From the NCBI GenBank assembly GCA_964483175.1, contig CAZAAT010000007.1, positions 1 to 45,345 on the forward strand: 45,345 bases of DNA. Direction: 5' to 3'. The stretch comes from JAAYHC01 sp964483175. Its GTDB lineage: Bacteria > Bacillota > UBA5301. The notes beneath the pieces are model-generated. The model searched no databases. It saw only the letters and a program-made list of their open reading frames with translations, and was not told where the DNA came from. Made by a program: the position numbers and the translations under genes. The stretch's first letter is position 1. Each line of letters starts with the position of its first letter. Shown one piece after another: positions 1 to 7,941 of the stretch.

Positions 1-1
1 G

Positions 2-100
2 TCGAACTTGGCGATTAAGCGCGGATCTACCGTGATCAAACCGGTATTTGCCCTAGTATTGGCCGGAATCTTTTCTAAGTTGGTGATAAACTACCTCTAG
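2..100 (+). CDS. C-terminal fragment of a TSUP (TauE/SafE-type) membrane permease
   Basis: Only the last 32 codons are inside the window; the frame is open from the left edge and ends at TAG 98-100. The peptide reads SNLAIKRGSTVIKPV followed by a hydrophobic helix and a short polar tail, which is how TauE/SafE family anion permeases usually end (an arginine-lysine loop before the last transmembrane helix). These permeases move sulfur-containing anions or related small acids across the cytoplasmic membrane. The next gene is on the opposite strand and converges on it. The family call rests on a short stretch and should be treated as probable, not certain. Confidence 0.45.
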   Translation, partial: SNLAIKRGSTVIKPVFALVLAGIFSKLVINYL

Positions 101-120
101 GGAAGTCTCTAGAAGGTAGG

Positions 121-624
121 TTACTTCTTTTGGTAACAAGCGGTGATCTCGCCAAAATAGAGAGTGTGGTAGTCTCCCTTGGCATACCACTTTCGATAGC
201 TTTCAGTCAAGCACGCCGGATCCATCTCTGATTTAAATACAACTTTGCACTCATAGTGTAGGTCACAGTCGGCGATCACAGGTGCTGAAACGGTTTGCCC
301 AGCCGAGGTTGGCAGGTTACACACTGAAATCTTATCGATCTCGCGCCCGGATTTACTGCCACAGAATTTCAACTCTTCTTTTAACCCTGACAAGGGGATA
401 CTGACTGTGAATTCGTCGGCCTGTTCCAAAAGACCAAAGGTATGGCGTGAAGGGCGCACCATAACCATCATTATCGGTTTGCCCCAGATATAACCGATGG
501 TACCCCAACCGATGGTCATCGTGTTGGTTGTTCCGTTCGCGGAAACCGTTAAAAAAGCACCCTCGTTGGCGAGAGCTGTGATCGCCTCGCTCATCCGTTC
601 CGTATAACTGATCTTGCTGAACAT
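121..624 (-). CDS. Flavin reductase family protein
   Basis: The 167-residue protein has the flavin-reductase-like split barrel: an N-terminal strand with GAFLTVSANGTTNTMTIGWG, then a VMVRPSRHT segment that in this family contacts FMN, and a TVSIP strand. Members bind FMN and either reduce flavin with NAD(P)H or act as small FMN-dependent oxidoreductases in the cytoplasm. The ATG has a good SD site (aaggagagg) seven bases upstream, inside the end of the thioesterase gene, so the two are co-transcribed and probably coupled. The sequence does not reveal the physiological electron acceptor. The length is normal for the family. Confidence 0.8.
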   Translation of the reverse strand: MFSKISYTERMSEAITALANEGAFLTVSANGTTNTMTIGWGTIGYIWGKPIMMVMVRPSRHTFGLLEQADEFTVSIPLSGLKEELKFCGSKSGREIDKISVCNLPTSAGQTVSAPVIADCDLHYECKVVFKSEMDPACLTESYRKWYAKGDYHTLYFGEITACYQKK

Positions 625-626
625 AG

Positions 627-1049
627 CTACCTCTCCTTTATTTCTAGTTCAACGGCTTTATTCAGGGCCGCCCAAAGCCCAGGCGCTTTTTTCTTCAGAT
701 TTACGGGTCGCCCCTGGTTATCGATGATCGGATGGACGGTTTCTCCGGTGGCTAGAAGCTCACCAGCCCGGGTAATGCGATAGGCGAATTCGATGCGAGC
801 CGGGGACAGACGAGTAACAACCGTTTCTACCGTTACTAAATCATCATATTTGGCCGATCTGTGATAATGACAATTTACCTGGCGGACAGGCAGCATAAAG
901 CCGTCGGCCTCCAGTTGAGTATATGCGAAGCCTGCCGCGCGCATCAATTCGGTACGCCCTATCTCAAACCAGACGAAGTAGTTGGCATGATACACTACTC
1001 CCATGGCATCTGTCTCTTGGTAGCGAACTCGTAGGTCAATCTTGTGCAA
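627..1049 (-). CDS. Acyl-CoA thioesterase of the YbgC/FadM (4HBT) type
   Basis: The 140-residue hot-dog-fold protein begins with VRYQETDAMGVVYHANYFVWFE, which contains the catalytic aspartate and the HxNY-type motif of 4-hydroxybenzoyl-CoA thioesterase relatives. It would hydrolyse acyl- or aryl-CoA esters in the cytoplasm; the chain-length preference cannot be read from the sequence. Translation starts at TTG 1047-1049, chosen because ggaggtgg lies at the right distance upstream and no ATG is available. It sits between the MinD-like gene and the flavin reductase gene on the same strand, with gaps of 39 and 2 bases, so an operon is likely. Confidence 0.85.
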   Translation of the reverse strand: MHKIDLRVRYQETDAMGVVYHANYFVWFEIGRTELMRAAGFAYTQLEADGFMLPVRQVNCHYHRSAKYDDLVTVETVVTRLSPARIEFAYRITRAGELLATGETVHPIIDNQGRPVNLKKKAPGLWAALNKAVELEIKER

Positions 1050-1088
1050 ATGACCACCTCCATTGATAATTTCTGTGGTTATTTGCTT

Positions 1089-2225
1089 TTACCAATTGGG
1101 TATGGTAGAACGCAATTGTTTCGGATTTGGCGACTCTAGTCTCTCCAGCAAGCTAGCACTGATCTCCTTGATGCTCTCGCTAGCCGGTGACCAGGGATAG
1201 AGGGCTATTGCGGGTCTGGTTGCTTTGAGGCTCTTTACAGCCGAAGTATCTTCGGGGATTGCTCCTAAATAGTCAAGGGAGACCCCGATAAATTCCTTGG
1301 CGGTTTGGATGAACCGGTTAGCATAATCGGCTGCCTCACTTTGGTCAGTAGCCCGATTGATGACAATTCCCGCTGGAGGCACCCAAAACTGGCCGGCCAT
1401 CGCTTTGATTAAACCATAGGCATCAATGACTGAGGTAGGGGTATCGTTGATCACCAAGACCACATAGTCGGCACAGTATAAAAAGGTCGTCGTATTGGCG
1501 GAGAGCCCTGCACCGGTATCTAATATTAAATGATCGCAGAGCGACTCCAGGTTACCAAGTCCAGCCGCTAATCGCTGCAGTTGCCAAGTTGACAGGTCGG
1601 CAAAATCCTTGCTTCTAGCAGCACCGGGAATAATGGTAAGGCCACTCGAGATCGGATATAGGATCTCCGTGTACTCCTTGTCTCCCATGATGACCGAGGA
1701 TAAATCAAGGCTGGGGTGCAAGCCAAGCGATGCAGCCAGGTTAGCAGTTCCCAAATCAAGGTCAACAAGGATGGCTTGCCTATTCATGGTGGCCAGTTGC
1801 CACCCTAAATTAAGGCTAAAAAAGGTCTTGCCTGTACCGCCTTTCCCGCTGGCGATCGCAATTATCTTTTTGGGACGCGTTGCCACCGCTGCTATAAAGG
1901 GGATGTCCTGATCCAGGGCAAGATATAAAAGTGGAAAAGGCTTAAGTTTGCGGTTCACAATTGTACCGCTGACACTGATGTCTCCGTCTGGGCCGGATAA
2001 AATGGCGGTGAGAGCAGAACCCGGATTGGGCCAAATCGTTTTACCCTCAACTGCCGGTGCGAGTAGAATCAAGGCTTTATTGTCAAGACCAAGAATCCGG
2101 CTCTGAATCCGACCTCGTCCGGGTAAATCGAGGTATATCAGTTTATTGGGCAGCCATCCTGGGTGTGGCAATCTTACTTCACCTGCAACAATGATATATC
2201 TGCTTTCGACAGAAGGCTTGTCCAA
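1089..2225 (-). CDS. MinD/FlhG-family ATPase with a YcgR-like (PilZN) N-terminal domain
   Basis: The 378-residue protein has two parts. Residues about 25-108 form a beta-rich segment (GRIQSRILGLDN, then ILLAPAVEGKTIWPNPGS) resembling the N-terminal domain of YcgR flagellar-brake proteins. Residues about 118-360 are a ParA/MinD ATPase with the deviant Walker A GKGGTGKT at 127-134, a VDLDLGTANLA switch region, an LILDTGAG motif and VVINRAT. FlhG/YlxH relatives set flagellar number and position, and MinD relatives set division or chromosome position. The start is uncertain: TTG 2223-2225 lies only one base after aaggaggg, and no better start codon is in frame nearby. No full PilZ domain follows, so binding of c-di-GMP is not implied. 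Confidence 0.8.
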   Translation of the reverse strand: MDKPSVESRYIIVAGEVRLPHPGWLPNKLIYLDLPGRGRIQSRILGLDNKALILLAPAVEGKTIWPNPGSALTAILSGPDGDISVSGTIVNRKLKPFPLLYLALDQDIPFIAAVATRPKKIIAIASGKGGTGKTFFSLNLGWQLATMNRQAILVDLDLGTANLAASLGLHPSLDLSSVIMGDKEYTEILYPISSGLTIIPGAARSKDFADLSTWQLQRLAAGLGNLESLCDHLILDTGAGLSANTTTFLYCADYVVLVINDTPTSVIDAYGLIKAMAGQFWVPPAGIVINRATDQSEAADYANRFIQTAKEFIGVSLDYLGAIPEDTSAVKSLKATRPAIALYPWSPASESIKEISASLLERLESPNPKQLRSTIPNW

Positions 2226-2239
2226 CCCTCCTTAAGTCT

Positions 2240-2260
2240 GAGGGCACCTAACGTGCCCTC
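2240..2260. repeat. Perfect 8-bp inverted repeat between the DUF1540 and MinD-like genes
   Basis: The arms gagggcac (2240-2247) and gtgccctc (2253-2260) enclose a 5-base loop, giving a GC-rich hairpin in the 43-base gap between two minus-strand genes. No run of T follows on the minus strand, so it is not a standard intrinsic terminator. It lies just before the SD site of the MinD-like gene, so it may modulate read-through or translation, or simply protect an mRNA end. Confidence 0.5.
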
Positions 2261-2268
2261 CATACGTA

Positions 2269-2517
2269 CTATTTTAAGACATTGTCAACATTGTATTGAT
2301 CTGAGCCTTTCGGGACAAAAGTTTTACAGCATGTTTCCATGCAGGTTCCACACGGGGTGGTATCGGCTGTTGATGCCTGGGGAGCGTCAAAAGAATCCGG
2401 CATACTTGCACCAACTGCATCCGAAGTGACGAGGATCTCCTTCGCGGTGCAGTGATTGCCCTGCCCCCAATAGTGGCAGTTGTCGACAGTGCAATAAATC
2501 TCATGGCTGTTGGCCAC
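2269..2517 (-). CDS. DUF1540 cysteine-rich small protein
   Basis: The 82-residue protein begins MANSHEIYCTVDNCHYWGQG and continues NHCTAKEILVTS, the signature of DUF1540 proteins: short, cysteine-rich, probably metal-binding proteins common in spore-forming Bacillota, whose function is unknown. A second cysteine cluster, CGTCMETCCKTF, lies near the C terminus. GTG 2515-2517 is the start because ggaggtga lies just upstream and the family starts within a few residues of the first cysteine. A longer in-frame extension would lack an SD site. The spacing and count of the cysteines suggest a small metal-bound fold; that is an inference from composition. Confidence 0.85.
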   Translation of the reverse strand: MANSHEIYCTVDNCHYWGQGNHCTAKEILVTSDAVGASMPDSFDAPQASTADTTPCGTCMETCCKTFVPKGSDQYNVDNVLK

Positions 2518-2634
2518 AAATCTCACCTCCAATCGATAATTATGATGTCTGAGCACAAGGCTTTTTACTCCTATTTGGGGAATCAAAATGAGAAGCAAAA
2601 AACAGGGCTATTGGAGCAAAAGGAGAGGTTGGAT

Positions 2635-3117
2635 TTGTCTAAGCAAGCACGGAGTAACCAAGCCCTTGGCCTGCTGTTAATGTTGATTGGAGCTTTTTTC
2701 TTAGCTTTAAATCTCGGTTGGTTGAGCTTAAGCCAATCCGGTATCTGGCCCTTTTTTATCATCGCCCCGGGGTTGCTATTAATGGTGTTGGCTATTAGCA
2801 CTTCCGCCAGGAATAGCATATTGCCAGGAGTTATTCTGACCGGAGTGGGGCTCTTTTTTTTACTGCGCCAGTGGGGGCTGCTGCCGTGGAGCATGGATTT
2901 ATTATGGCCGGTGTTCCCTGGTATCGTCGGCATTGCCTTTATAGCTACCTATCAGGTGGCTGGTCGGGATAAAGGCCTACTGCTTCCCGCTTTCATTTTG
3001 CTTACTATCGCGCTTGTTTTTCTGGCCATCAATTTCAATTTGTTAAACCGCAGGTATTTGGAGTTCTGGCCGCTACTGTTGGTTATCGCAGGGATCTATC
3101 TGCTAGTACAAAGATAA
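2635..3117 (+). CDS. LiaF/DUF5668-like integral membrane protein
   Basis: The 160-residue protein consists almost entirely of six hydrophobic helices, in repeated units such as LGLLLMLIGAFFLALNLGW and LPGVILTGVGLFFLLRQWG. Such short helical hairpins are typical of the DUF5668/LiaF N-terminal membrane region found in cell-envelope stress proteins of Bacillota. The soluble C-terminal domain of LiaF is absent. The start is taken as TTG 2635-2637, nine bases after aaggag. Upstream ATG codons in frame lack SD sites and would force overlap with the DUF1540 gene on the other strand. The gene stands alone and converges on the torD-like gene. Confidence 0.65.
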   Translation: MSKQARSNQALGLLLMLIGAFFLALNLGWLSLSQSGIWPFFIIAPGLLLMVLAISTSARNSILPGVILTGVGLFFLLRQWGLLPWSMDLLWPVFPGIVGIAFIATYQVAGRDKGLLLPAFILLTIALVFLAINFNLLNRRYLEFWPLLLVIAGIYLLVQR

Positions 3118-3127
3118 AAGTGGGAAA

Positions 3128-3150
3128 GGCCAGATGGAGACCACCTGGCC
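3128..3150. terminator. Hairpin between two convergent genes, possible bidirectional terminator
   Basis: The arms ggccagatgg and ccacctggcc with loop aga form a 10-bp stem with one mismatch, located between the convergent ends of the membrane-protein gene and the TorD-like gene. The position suits a shared terminator, although neither strand shows a long T run after it. Confidence 0.45.
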
Positions 3151-3176
3151 CATGAAAGGTAAACCCAGCATAAGTG

Positions 3177-3860
3177 CTAGTGCATTTCCGTTGCCCCAGA
3201 GAGTTCTTCCAAAAACTTATGGTCTAAGTCAATAAATTTTCTTGCGGCATTGGCAAGTGCATTATAAAACCTGTGCTTTGTTTCCGCTTGAATAGACAAA
3301 CATAGCGCGGGGCCCCAGGTAATTAAATGTTGTTCAAGAAAGCTAAATTGAGTTGCTAGATTTTCCATGGTATCAGTTGGTTCGTGTGCCTGTGTGGCAT
3401 GATAGGACAAATAATGCATGAACTCGAGTTCAACGGCTAAATGATCTGGAAATTCCAATACATCTACTTTTAGCCCCGCTTGGCGATAAAAACAATTAAC
3501 ATCAAGGGTGTTATTTCCGAGTGCTTTGTGTTCGCGATAGGTAGCTTCGGTAATATAACATTTGGGTTTGTAATCAAATAGTCGGACGTATTCTGATTGG
3601 ATATCTTGCAAATCACTTACTCTGATCTTAGCGGCTTCTTGAGACAGAATGGCCAAAGAGTCATGAATGTTGAAAGGTAGATTGTCTCCAATTAAGTCGA
3701 TGATGCTATTGATTTCATTAGCAAAAAAGTTTATGGTTTTTTCTTCAGGATAGAGAAAACCCATCGACAGAATCTTATACATTTGACTTCTGGCACAATT
3801 GATGTTAAATAATGAGTTCTCATGGGTGCTGTTAGCTACTGTTTCTGTATGTATGCTCAT
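3177..3860 (-). CDS. TorD/DmsD-family molybdoenzyme maturation chaperone
   Basis: The 227-residue, all-helical protein carries the family hallmark LAVELEFMHYLSYHA around residues 145-160 and an upstream YVRLF segment. TorD-type chaperones bind the twin-arginine signal peptide and apo-form of one DMSO-reductase-family enzyme, helping cofactor insertion and holding back export until folding is finished. It is the last gene of a minus-strand trio after the catalytic and Fe-S subunits, so those are its likely clients. The ATG start has gaggaggtaaacc directly upstream. The length is typical. No cofactor-binding motif is expected or seen. Confidence 0.85.
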   Translation of the reverse strand: MSIHTETVANSTHENSLFNINCARSQMYKILSMGFLYPEEKTINFFANEINSIIDLIGDNLPFNIHDSLAILSQEAAKIRVSDLQDIQSEYVRLFDYKPKCYITEATYREHKALGNNTLDVNCFYRQAGLKVDVLEFPDHLAVELEFMHYLSYHATQAHEPTDTMENLATQFSFLEQHLITWGPALCLSIQAETKHRFYNALANAARKFIDLDHKFLEELSGATEMH

Positions 3861-3930
3861 GGTTTACCTCCTCATAGTTGTGATGATTTGGAGGGCCGGA
3901 AGGCCCTCCAGTTAATTGGATTGATGGGGT

Positions 3931-4479
3931 TTAGTCGATATAAAATACTTGAGGATCTGTCCCTGATTCTGACTTAAGTGGTTTTGCTTTTCCTGATGCA
4001 ATCATTTCTGCTACTACTGAATTGGGATCCTCCAAATCGCCGAAATAGATGCACTGCGCCGGACAAAGCTCGGCACATGCTGGCATTGTTCCTCTGTTGA
4101 GACAATAATCACAGTGGTCGGCGCAGCCCTTTTCTTTGTTGATAAATCGAGCATCATAGGGGCAAGCGGATACGCAAGCTCCACACTGGATACATTTTTC
4201 TGCGATGGTTAGTACACGTCCGTCGGCTGCTTTATAAATAGCTCCCACCGGGCACGAGTCTAAACATGCAGGTTTGTCGCAGTGATTACAATGAGTCGGA
4301 TAGAAGGTTCTTCTTACGTTTGGATATTTTCCGATTTCTTCTTCGACAAAGGTTAGACGATGATACTCCGTGCCATATTTTTTACCGACAGGGAGGCCAT
4401 TTTTGACTTTACATGCTACAAAACAGGTTCTACAACGAACACATTCCTTGGTGTTGATTACCATTGCGTATTTAGCCAT
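3931..4479 (-). CDS. Four-cluster Fe-S electron-transfer subunit (DmsB/NrfC type)
   Basis: The 182-residue ferredoxin-like protein has four cysteine groups: CVRCRTCFVAC, CNHCDKPACLDSCP, CIQCGACVSACP and a late group with CDYC and CAELCP. This is the arrangement that binds four [4Fe-4S] clusters in B subunits of DMSO-reductase-family enzymes. It has no signal peptide, so it would be exported bound to the catalytic subunit. Fourteen bases separate it from the upstream catalytic gene, and gggaggg precedes its ATG. It would pass electrons between the molybdenum subunit and the membrane quinone pool or another carrier. No gene for a membrane anchor (DmsC/NrfD type) follows it. Confidence 0.9.
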   Translation of the reverse strand: MAKYAMVINTKECVRCRTCFVACKVKNGLPVGKKYGTEYHRLTFVEEEIGKYPNVRRTFYPTHCNHCDKPACLDSCPVGAIYKAADGRVLTIAEKCIQCGACVSACPYDARFINKEKGCADHCDYCLNRGTMPACAELCPAQCIYFGDLEDPNSVVAEMIASGKAKPLKSESGTDPQVFYID

Positions 4480-4493
4480 TTACAATCCCTCCC

Positions 4494-7208
4494 CTATATT
4501 TCCTTCGTACCGTAGAGTTTCAGTATCTCTTTAAAATCACCGGTTTTAATGTAATTTTGTTTGATCTGAATCTCTTCCGGTGTGGCTTTGCGAACTTTGA
4601 CAATAGCGTAGTTCTTTCCGATTCCACCAGCGTATGGGCTGATGGAGTCGGGCAGGAAGTGTCCGTGCGGTAAGCCAATCCGTGCTTTTTCAATCATTGA
4701 TTTTGAACGATGCCCTGCTCCGAAGTGAGTAAAACATGTTGAAGGGTGAATTGTCTCAGTAACGCGGGCTGGAACTACGTCTCGAGTTCCTCGTGGGACT
4801 TCCTCGTAAATGCGTGGATCATCCTTCTTAATTGGCCCTACAGATTCAACAGTTACCCAATCTCCATCTTTGATGCCCAGTTCCTTGGCTTTATCGGCGT
4901 TAATGTAAATAGGTTCGAAGGGCATACCTCCCTCGAGCGCGTCCTCCATGAGAATCCGATTGTTCTGGGTAGCATTTCTCTGATGCCAGGATGCTTTGCC
5001 ATTTGAGAGATAAAACTCATCGTAGTTTTTCGGCCCAGCAATATCAATATGCTTCGGTACTGGATAAACCCCAGGTAGTTGATACCATACAGATTCTTTG
5101 TTGAAATAGCACTCTTCAGCTAGTTCATTTGAGTAAAGTTCGAATCTGCCGGAACGAGTCTTGATTGGCTGAAACAACACGTCATAGTTAAGTTCTCTTT
5201 CAATAACCAACGGGCCATTTTCGGCAAGTTCTTCCGCGGTTACAGGCAGACCGGCTTGGAGTAGGCGACGGTTATTCCATTCGGATTCCCAGTCTTCTTT
5301 GTCAGTAAATGCTAAGTATTTTTTGAAGGTGTCAGGTGCTGCTTGTTTGGCAATTTCTGATAGAAAATAGGTGACCGGCTTGGATTCACCTAATGGCTCA
5401 AGTATTTTTGCACGGCCAAAGACTACGCTTAGTTGAGTGTTGATACCGGATAAGGTGCCGGCATAGAGCATCGCTCTCTCAACATATGAACATTCCGGCA
5501 GGATGAAGTCGGCCCAATCCATCGTATCTTTGGGTACTTGGTCTCCAACGATAAATAGGTCTAGCTTTTGAAAAGCACGATTGACTCTCCGGATATTAGT
5601 CAGATAATATGATGGGTTTTCTGCTGTGGAGAGGAGAGTGCGAATTTTGCCTGACTCAATTGCATCAATTTGGTACCATGGTAAGCTTTGAACAGCCTGG
5701 TGGAATCGACGCGGTTTTCGATATTCGGGATCTTCGTCGATACCTCTGGCTGGGCGAAGAGTACCCCAGGGACCAGCAACCCACTCAACGTCTGTTGGGT
5801 ATTCGGGCACGTCAACACCTGGTACCGGCCAGCCAACACCCATGCTGGAGATGCCGATTTCATTTTTCATATAGTAGTAACCACCGCGGCTCCCAAATGA
5901 GCCTAGCAGCATGTTAAGTGCAGAAGAGCACCTAATGACCTGGAACCAGTTGCTATAACGGCCAGCAGTAAAACCAGGAGTGTGGATGGCTGCGGGTGCT
6001 GCTGCAGCCATATCATCTGCGATTTCAACAACTTTCTCCGGGCCAAATGGCAACTCGCATATCTCCACGACTTTTTCCGGAGTAAATGGTGCTACTTCCT
6101 CTGCGTACAGCTGGAAGGCGGTTTTACAAGTGACCCCGTTAACATTGAAGGTTTCACCGAGACCAAGGGTCATACCTTTACTGAAGCCTGCAGTTAACTG
6201 CGGAATAGCTTTTTGTTTGATAAAGTCCCACACCAGATAACGGCCACGGCTATCTTTAACTGCCTTTAGAGTTTTAGCATCAATGAGTTGGGCAGCATTG
6301 GTATATTTTAAAAGAAAATCGCTATCATATTGGCATCTAGAAATGAGCAGATTTGCGATACCATTACACAATGCACCATCTGTACCCGGTTTAATTGGTA
6401 GCCAACCCTGATTTGAAGCTGCTGAGTCAGCTAAGCGGGGGTCAACTGAGACCATTTTCTGCCCATGGTTTCGTGCATATTTAACTAGTGGGGCTACAAA
6501 TGGGGTCGAGTTTCCGCCGGCTCCAAAGCTTGTATTGCCACCACCACAAGCAGGGAAGTTCATGGCACTAACCAAAGCATACTTGTTATGTGCCCAGTCA
6601 ATTGAAGGATAAAGCCAAGTGGAGGCATGGTTACCGCCAAACGTAATGTTTGCTTCGACCTGTTTTTCGCCAAAGCAGTTTTGACCATGTACGTAGGAAA
6701 TTTCGGTACCGAGGACTCGTGCCCAGTAGCCTAAGAAGTGTGGATTGTCAGTTTGGGCTGGGCATGACCACCAGATTGAGAAACGTTCTGGGTGGCCTTC
6801 GGCAATGTATTGTTTGAGGTTCTTTGCTGCTGCACCAATTAGTTCATCCCAGGAACAGCGCACAAATTTACCTTCACCTTTTTTCCCGACGCGTTTTAGT
6901 GGATGGTAAATACGGTCTGGAGCATATACACGTCCCTCAATACCAGAAAGGCCTTTCGCGCAAACACGCCCCTCCTGGAGAGGAACATCTTCACCAGAAA
7001 CTTCGACAATTTTTCCATCGACTACTTTGAACTTCATGGGGCAAGTAGTACACATTGAACAAGCACTATGTACCCATTTGCCCTCAGGCTCAGGATTAAC
7101 ATTTGGATTTGCTGCCAGAGTCTCCAAACTTAGGGTCGGTGTTATTAACAGACCCGCTGTGACAGCTCCTGTGGTCTTTAAAAAGTCTCGACGTGATAAT
7201 TTGCTCAT
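4494..7208 (-). CDS. Tat-exported molybdopterin oxidoreductase catalytic subunit, substrate unknown
   Basis: The 904-residue protein starts MSKLSRRDFLKTTGAVTAG, a twin-arginine signal, at ATG 7206-7208 with aaggaggg upstream; an open extension to 7304 has no SD site. The N-terminal Fe-S motif is CSMCTTC with the fourth cysteine in CAKG, giving a C-x2-C-x2-C-x26-C spacing that is one residue shorter between the second and third cysteine than in most relatives. A likely metal-ligand cysteine is in GQNCFGEKQ. Later segments (SVDPRLADSA, LPIKPGTDGALCNGI and a C-terminal DWVTVES dinucleotide-binding region) fit the DMSO reductase family of the ArrA/PsrA/TtrA branch. Arsenate, tetrathionate, polysulfide or another oxyanion are candidates; the sequence does not decide. 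Confidence 0.88.
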   Translation of the reverse strand: MSKLSRRDFLKTTGAVTAGLLITPTLSLETLAANPNVNPEPEGKWVHSACSMCTTCPMKFKVVDGKIVEVSGEDVPLQEGRVCAKGLSGIEGRVYAPDRIYHPLKRVGKKGEGKFVRCSWDELIGAAAKNLKQYIAEGHPERFSIWWSCPAQTDNPHFLGYWARVLGTEISYVHGQNCFGEKQVEANITFGGNHASTWLYPSIDWAHNKYALVSAMNFPACGGGNTSFGAGGNSTPFVAPLVKYARNHGQKMVSVDPRLADSAASNQGWLPIKPGTDGALCNGIANLLISRCQYDSDFLLKYTNAAQLIDAKTLKAVKDSRGRYLVWDFIKQKAIPQLTAGFSKGMTLGLGETFNVNGVTCKTAFQLYAEEVAPFTPEKVVEICELPFGPEKVVEIADDMAAAAPAAIHTPGFTAGRYSNWFQVIRCSSALNMLLGSFGSRGGYYYMKNEIGISSMGVGWPVPGVDVPEYPTDVEWVAGPWGTLRPARGIDEDPEYRKPRRFHQAVQSLPWYQIDAIESGKIRTLLSTAENPSYYLTNIRRVNRAFQKLDLFIVGDQVPKDTMDWADFILPECSYVERAMLYAGTLSGINTQLSVVFGRAKILEPLGESKPVTYFLSEIAKQAAPDTFKKYLAFTDKEDWESEWNNRRLLQAGLPVTAEELAENGPLVIERELNYDVLFQPIKTRSGRFELYSNELAEECYFNKESVWYQLPGVYPVPKHIDIAGPKNYDEFYLSNGKASWHQRNATQNNRILMEDALEGGMPFEPIYINADKAKELGIKDGDWVTVESVGPIKKDDPRIYEEVPRGTRDVVPARVTETIHPSTCFTHFGAGHRSKSMIEKARIGLPHGHFLPDSISPYAGGIGKNYAIVKVRKATPEEIQIKQNYIKTGDFKEILKLYGTKEI

Positions 7209-7399
7209 ATTAACCCTCCTTCTTTTTTCGTATCTCTGTTTGACCGGAAAATGAATTAAGTCATAGGCAGACCTCCTCTTGGGCAAAAATAAAAGCCACC
7301 ACATTTAAATGTGCTGGCTTTTAGGTTCATCCTATATATGGCGACTAGCTTTCATCAAGCTAGCTAGGCCAAAATTGATGACTTAACACCCAGTAGCTG
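7209..7399 (-). promoter_or_regulatory. Structured leader of the molybdoenzyme operon, with a minimal ORF
   Basis: Reading the minus strand from the DUF2294 stop to the molybdoenzyme ATG: a hairpin with arms at 7357-7363 and 7345-7351, then a strong terminator-like hairpin (7290-7323), then gaggaggt followed by ATG ACT TAA (7264 down to 7256), a two-codon ORF with its own SD site, and finally the SD site of the catalytic gene. This could be an attenuator or riboswitch-like leader. It does not obviously match the molybdenum-cofactor riboswitch or any other class known to me, so no ligand is claimed. A promoter inside this stretch was not recognised. Confidence 0.4.
7290..7323 (-). terminator. 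Strong intrinsic terminator between the DUF2294 and molybdoenzyme genes
   Basis: Arms of 17 bases are complementary except for one C-C mismatch (centre between 7306 and 7307). On the minus strand the stem is followed by TTTTATTTTT. It would end the DUF2294 transcript, or act as a conditional terminator for the molybdoenzyme operon if the promoter is upstream of it. Confidence 0.75.
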
Positions 7400-7735
7400 T
7401 TATTTTTCAACTGTAAATACTAAAACACGTTGGTTATTCGCAATATCCACGGCACCATTAATATTTGCAATTTGCAGACCATGCTGCCCGAATAGGTTTC
7501 GCCACTCGTCAGATAAACAATCAATTAATTCATTCCGAATTGAGTATATTAAGCCATAATTATGGTCTTTATGTGCCAATTCGGATTCGAGAGGCGTAAG
7601 AAATTGCGAAAACATAAGTATTAAATTGTTATTAAACATAGATAAGCTTATGTTTCCCGGACCTTTGCCGGTATGAATTTTAACCATTTTTGCTGCGCTT
7701 TCGATAATATCTCGTTTCGTAGAAGCTTGGAGCAC
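7400..7735 (-). CDS. DUF2294 family protein
   Basis: The 111-residue protein matches the DUF2294 pattern: a helical N terminus, HTGKGPGNISLSMFNNNLILMFSQFLTPLE, then a helix-rich stretch with RNELIDCLSDEWRNLF and a C-terminal VLVFTVEK. The family is widespread in Bacillota and its biochemical role is not known to me. GTG 7733-7735 is the start, with ttaggaggag upstream, and a good promoter lies 58 bases further. It is transcribed towards the molybdoenzyme operon, but a strong hairpin terminator separates them, so any co-expression would depend on read-through. Confidence 0.7.
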   Translation of the reverse strand: MLQASTKRDIIESAAKMVKIHTGKGPGNISLSMFNNNLILMFSQFLTPLESELAHKDHNYGLIYSIRNELIDCLSDEWRNLFGQHGLQIANINGAVDIANNQRVLVFTVEK

Positions 7736-7792
7736 AGTGACTCCTCCTAAGCAGCGACTTTAGCAACATACGGTATCGTGATTATATGCACT

Positions 7793-7822
7793 ATTATACG
7801 CAATAATTGCAGTATCCTCCAA
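7793..7822 (-). promoter_or_regulatory. Sigma-A type promoter for the DUF2294 gene
   Basis: On the minus strand TTGGAG (7822-7817) and TATAAT (7798-7793) are separated by 18 bases and point at the DUF2294 gene. A second TATAAT-like box lies about a dozen bases downstream. The opposite strand leads to the TVP38 gene at 7942. Confidence 0.55.
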
Positions 7823-7941
7823 AAAAAGTCAAAAAAATTTAATAGCTGTAAAAATGTGTAAACAATTGGCAGCCACAAACCGCTGCAGAGTACTTCTGAT
7901 TGCATAAACTATTGGATAGTAGCCATTTGAGGTAAATACAT

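Noticed and set aside
4494..7304. Longer N terminus for the molybdoenzyme (start at 7304)
   Set aside because: It would place 32 residues before the twin-arginine signal and use a start inside the terminator hairpin; ATG 7208 has an ideal SD site.
7209..7399. Molybdenum-cofactor or c-di-GMP riboswitch
   Set aside because: The hairpins are real but the conserved sequence elements of those classes were not found, so no class or ligand is assigned.
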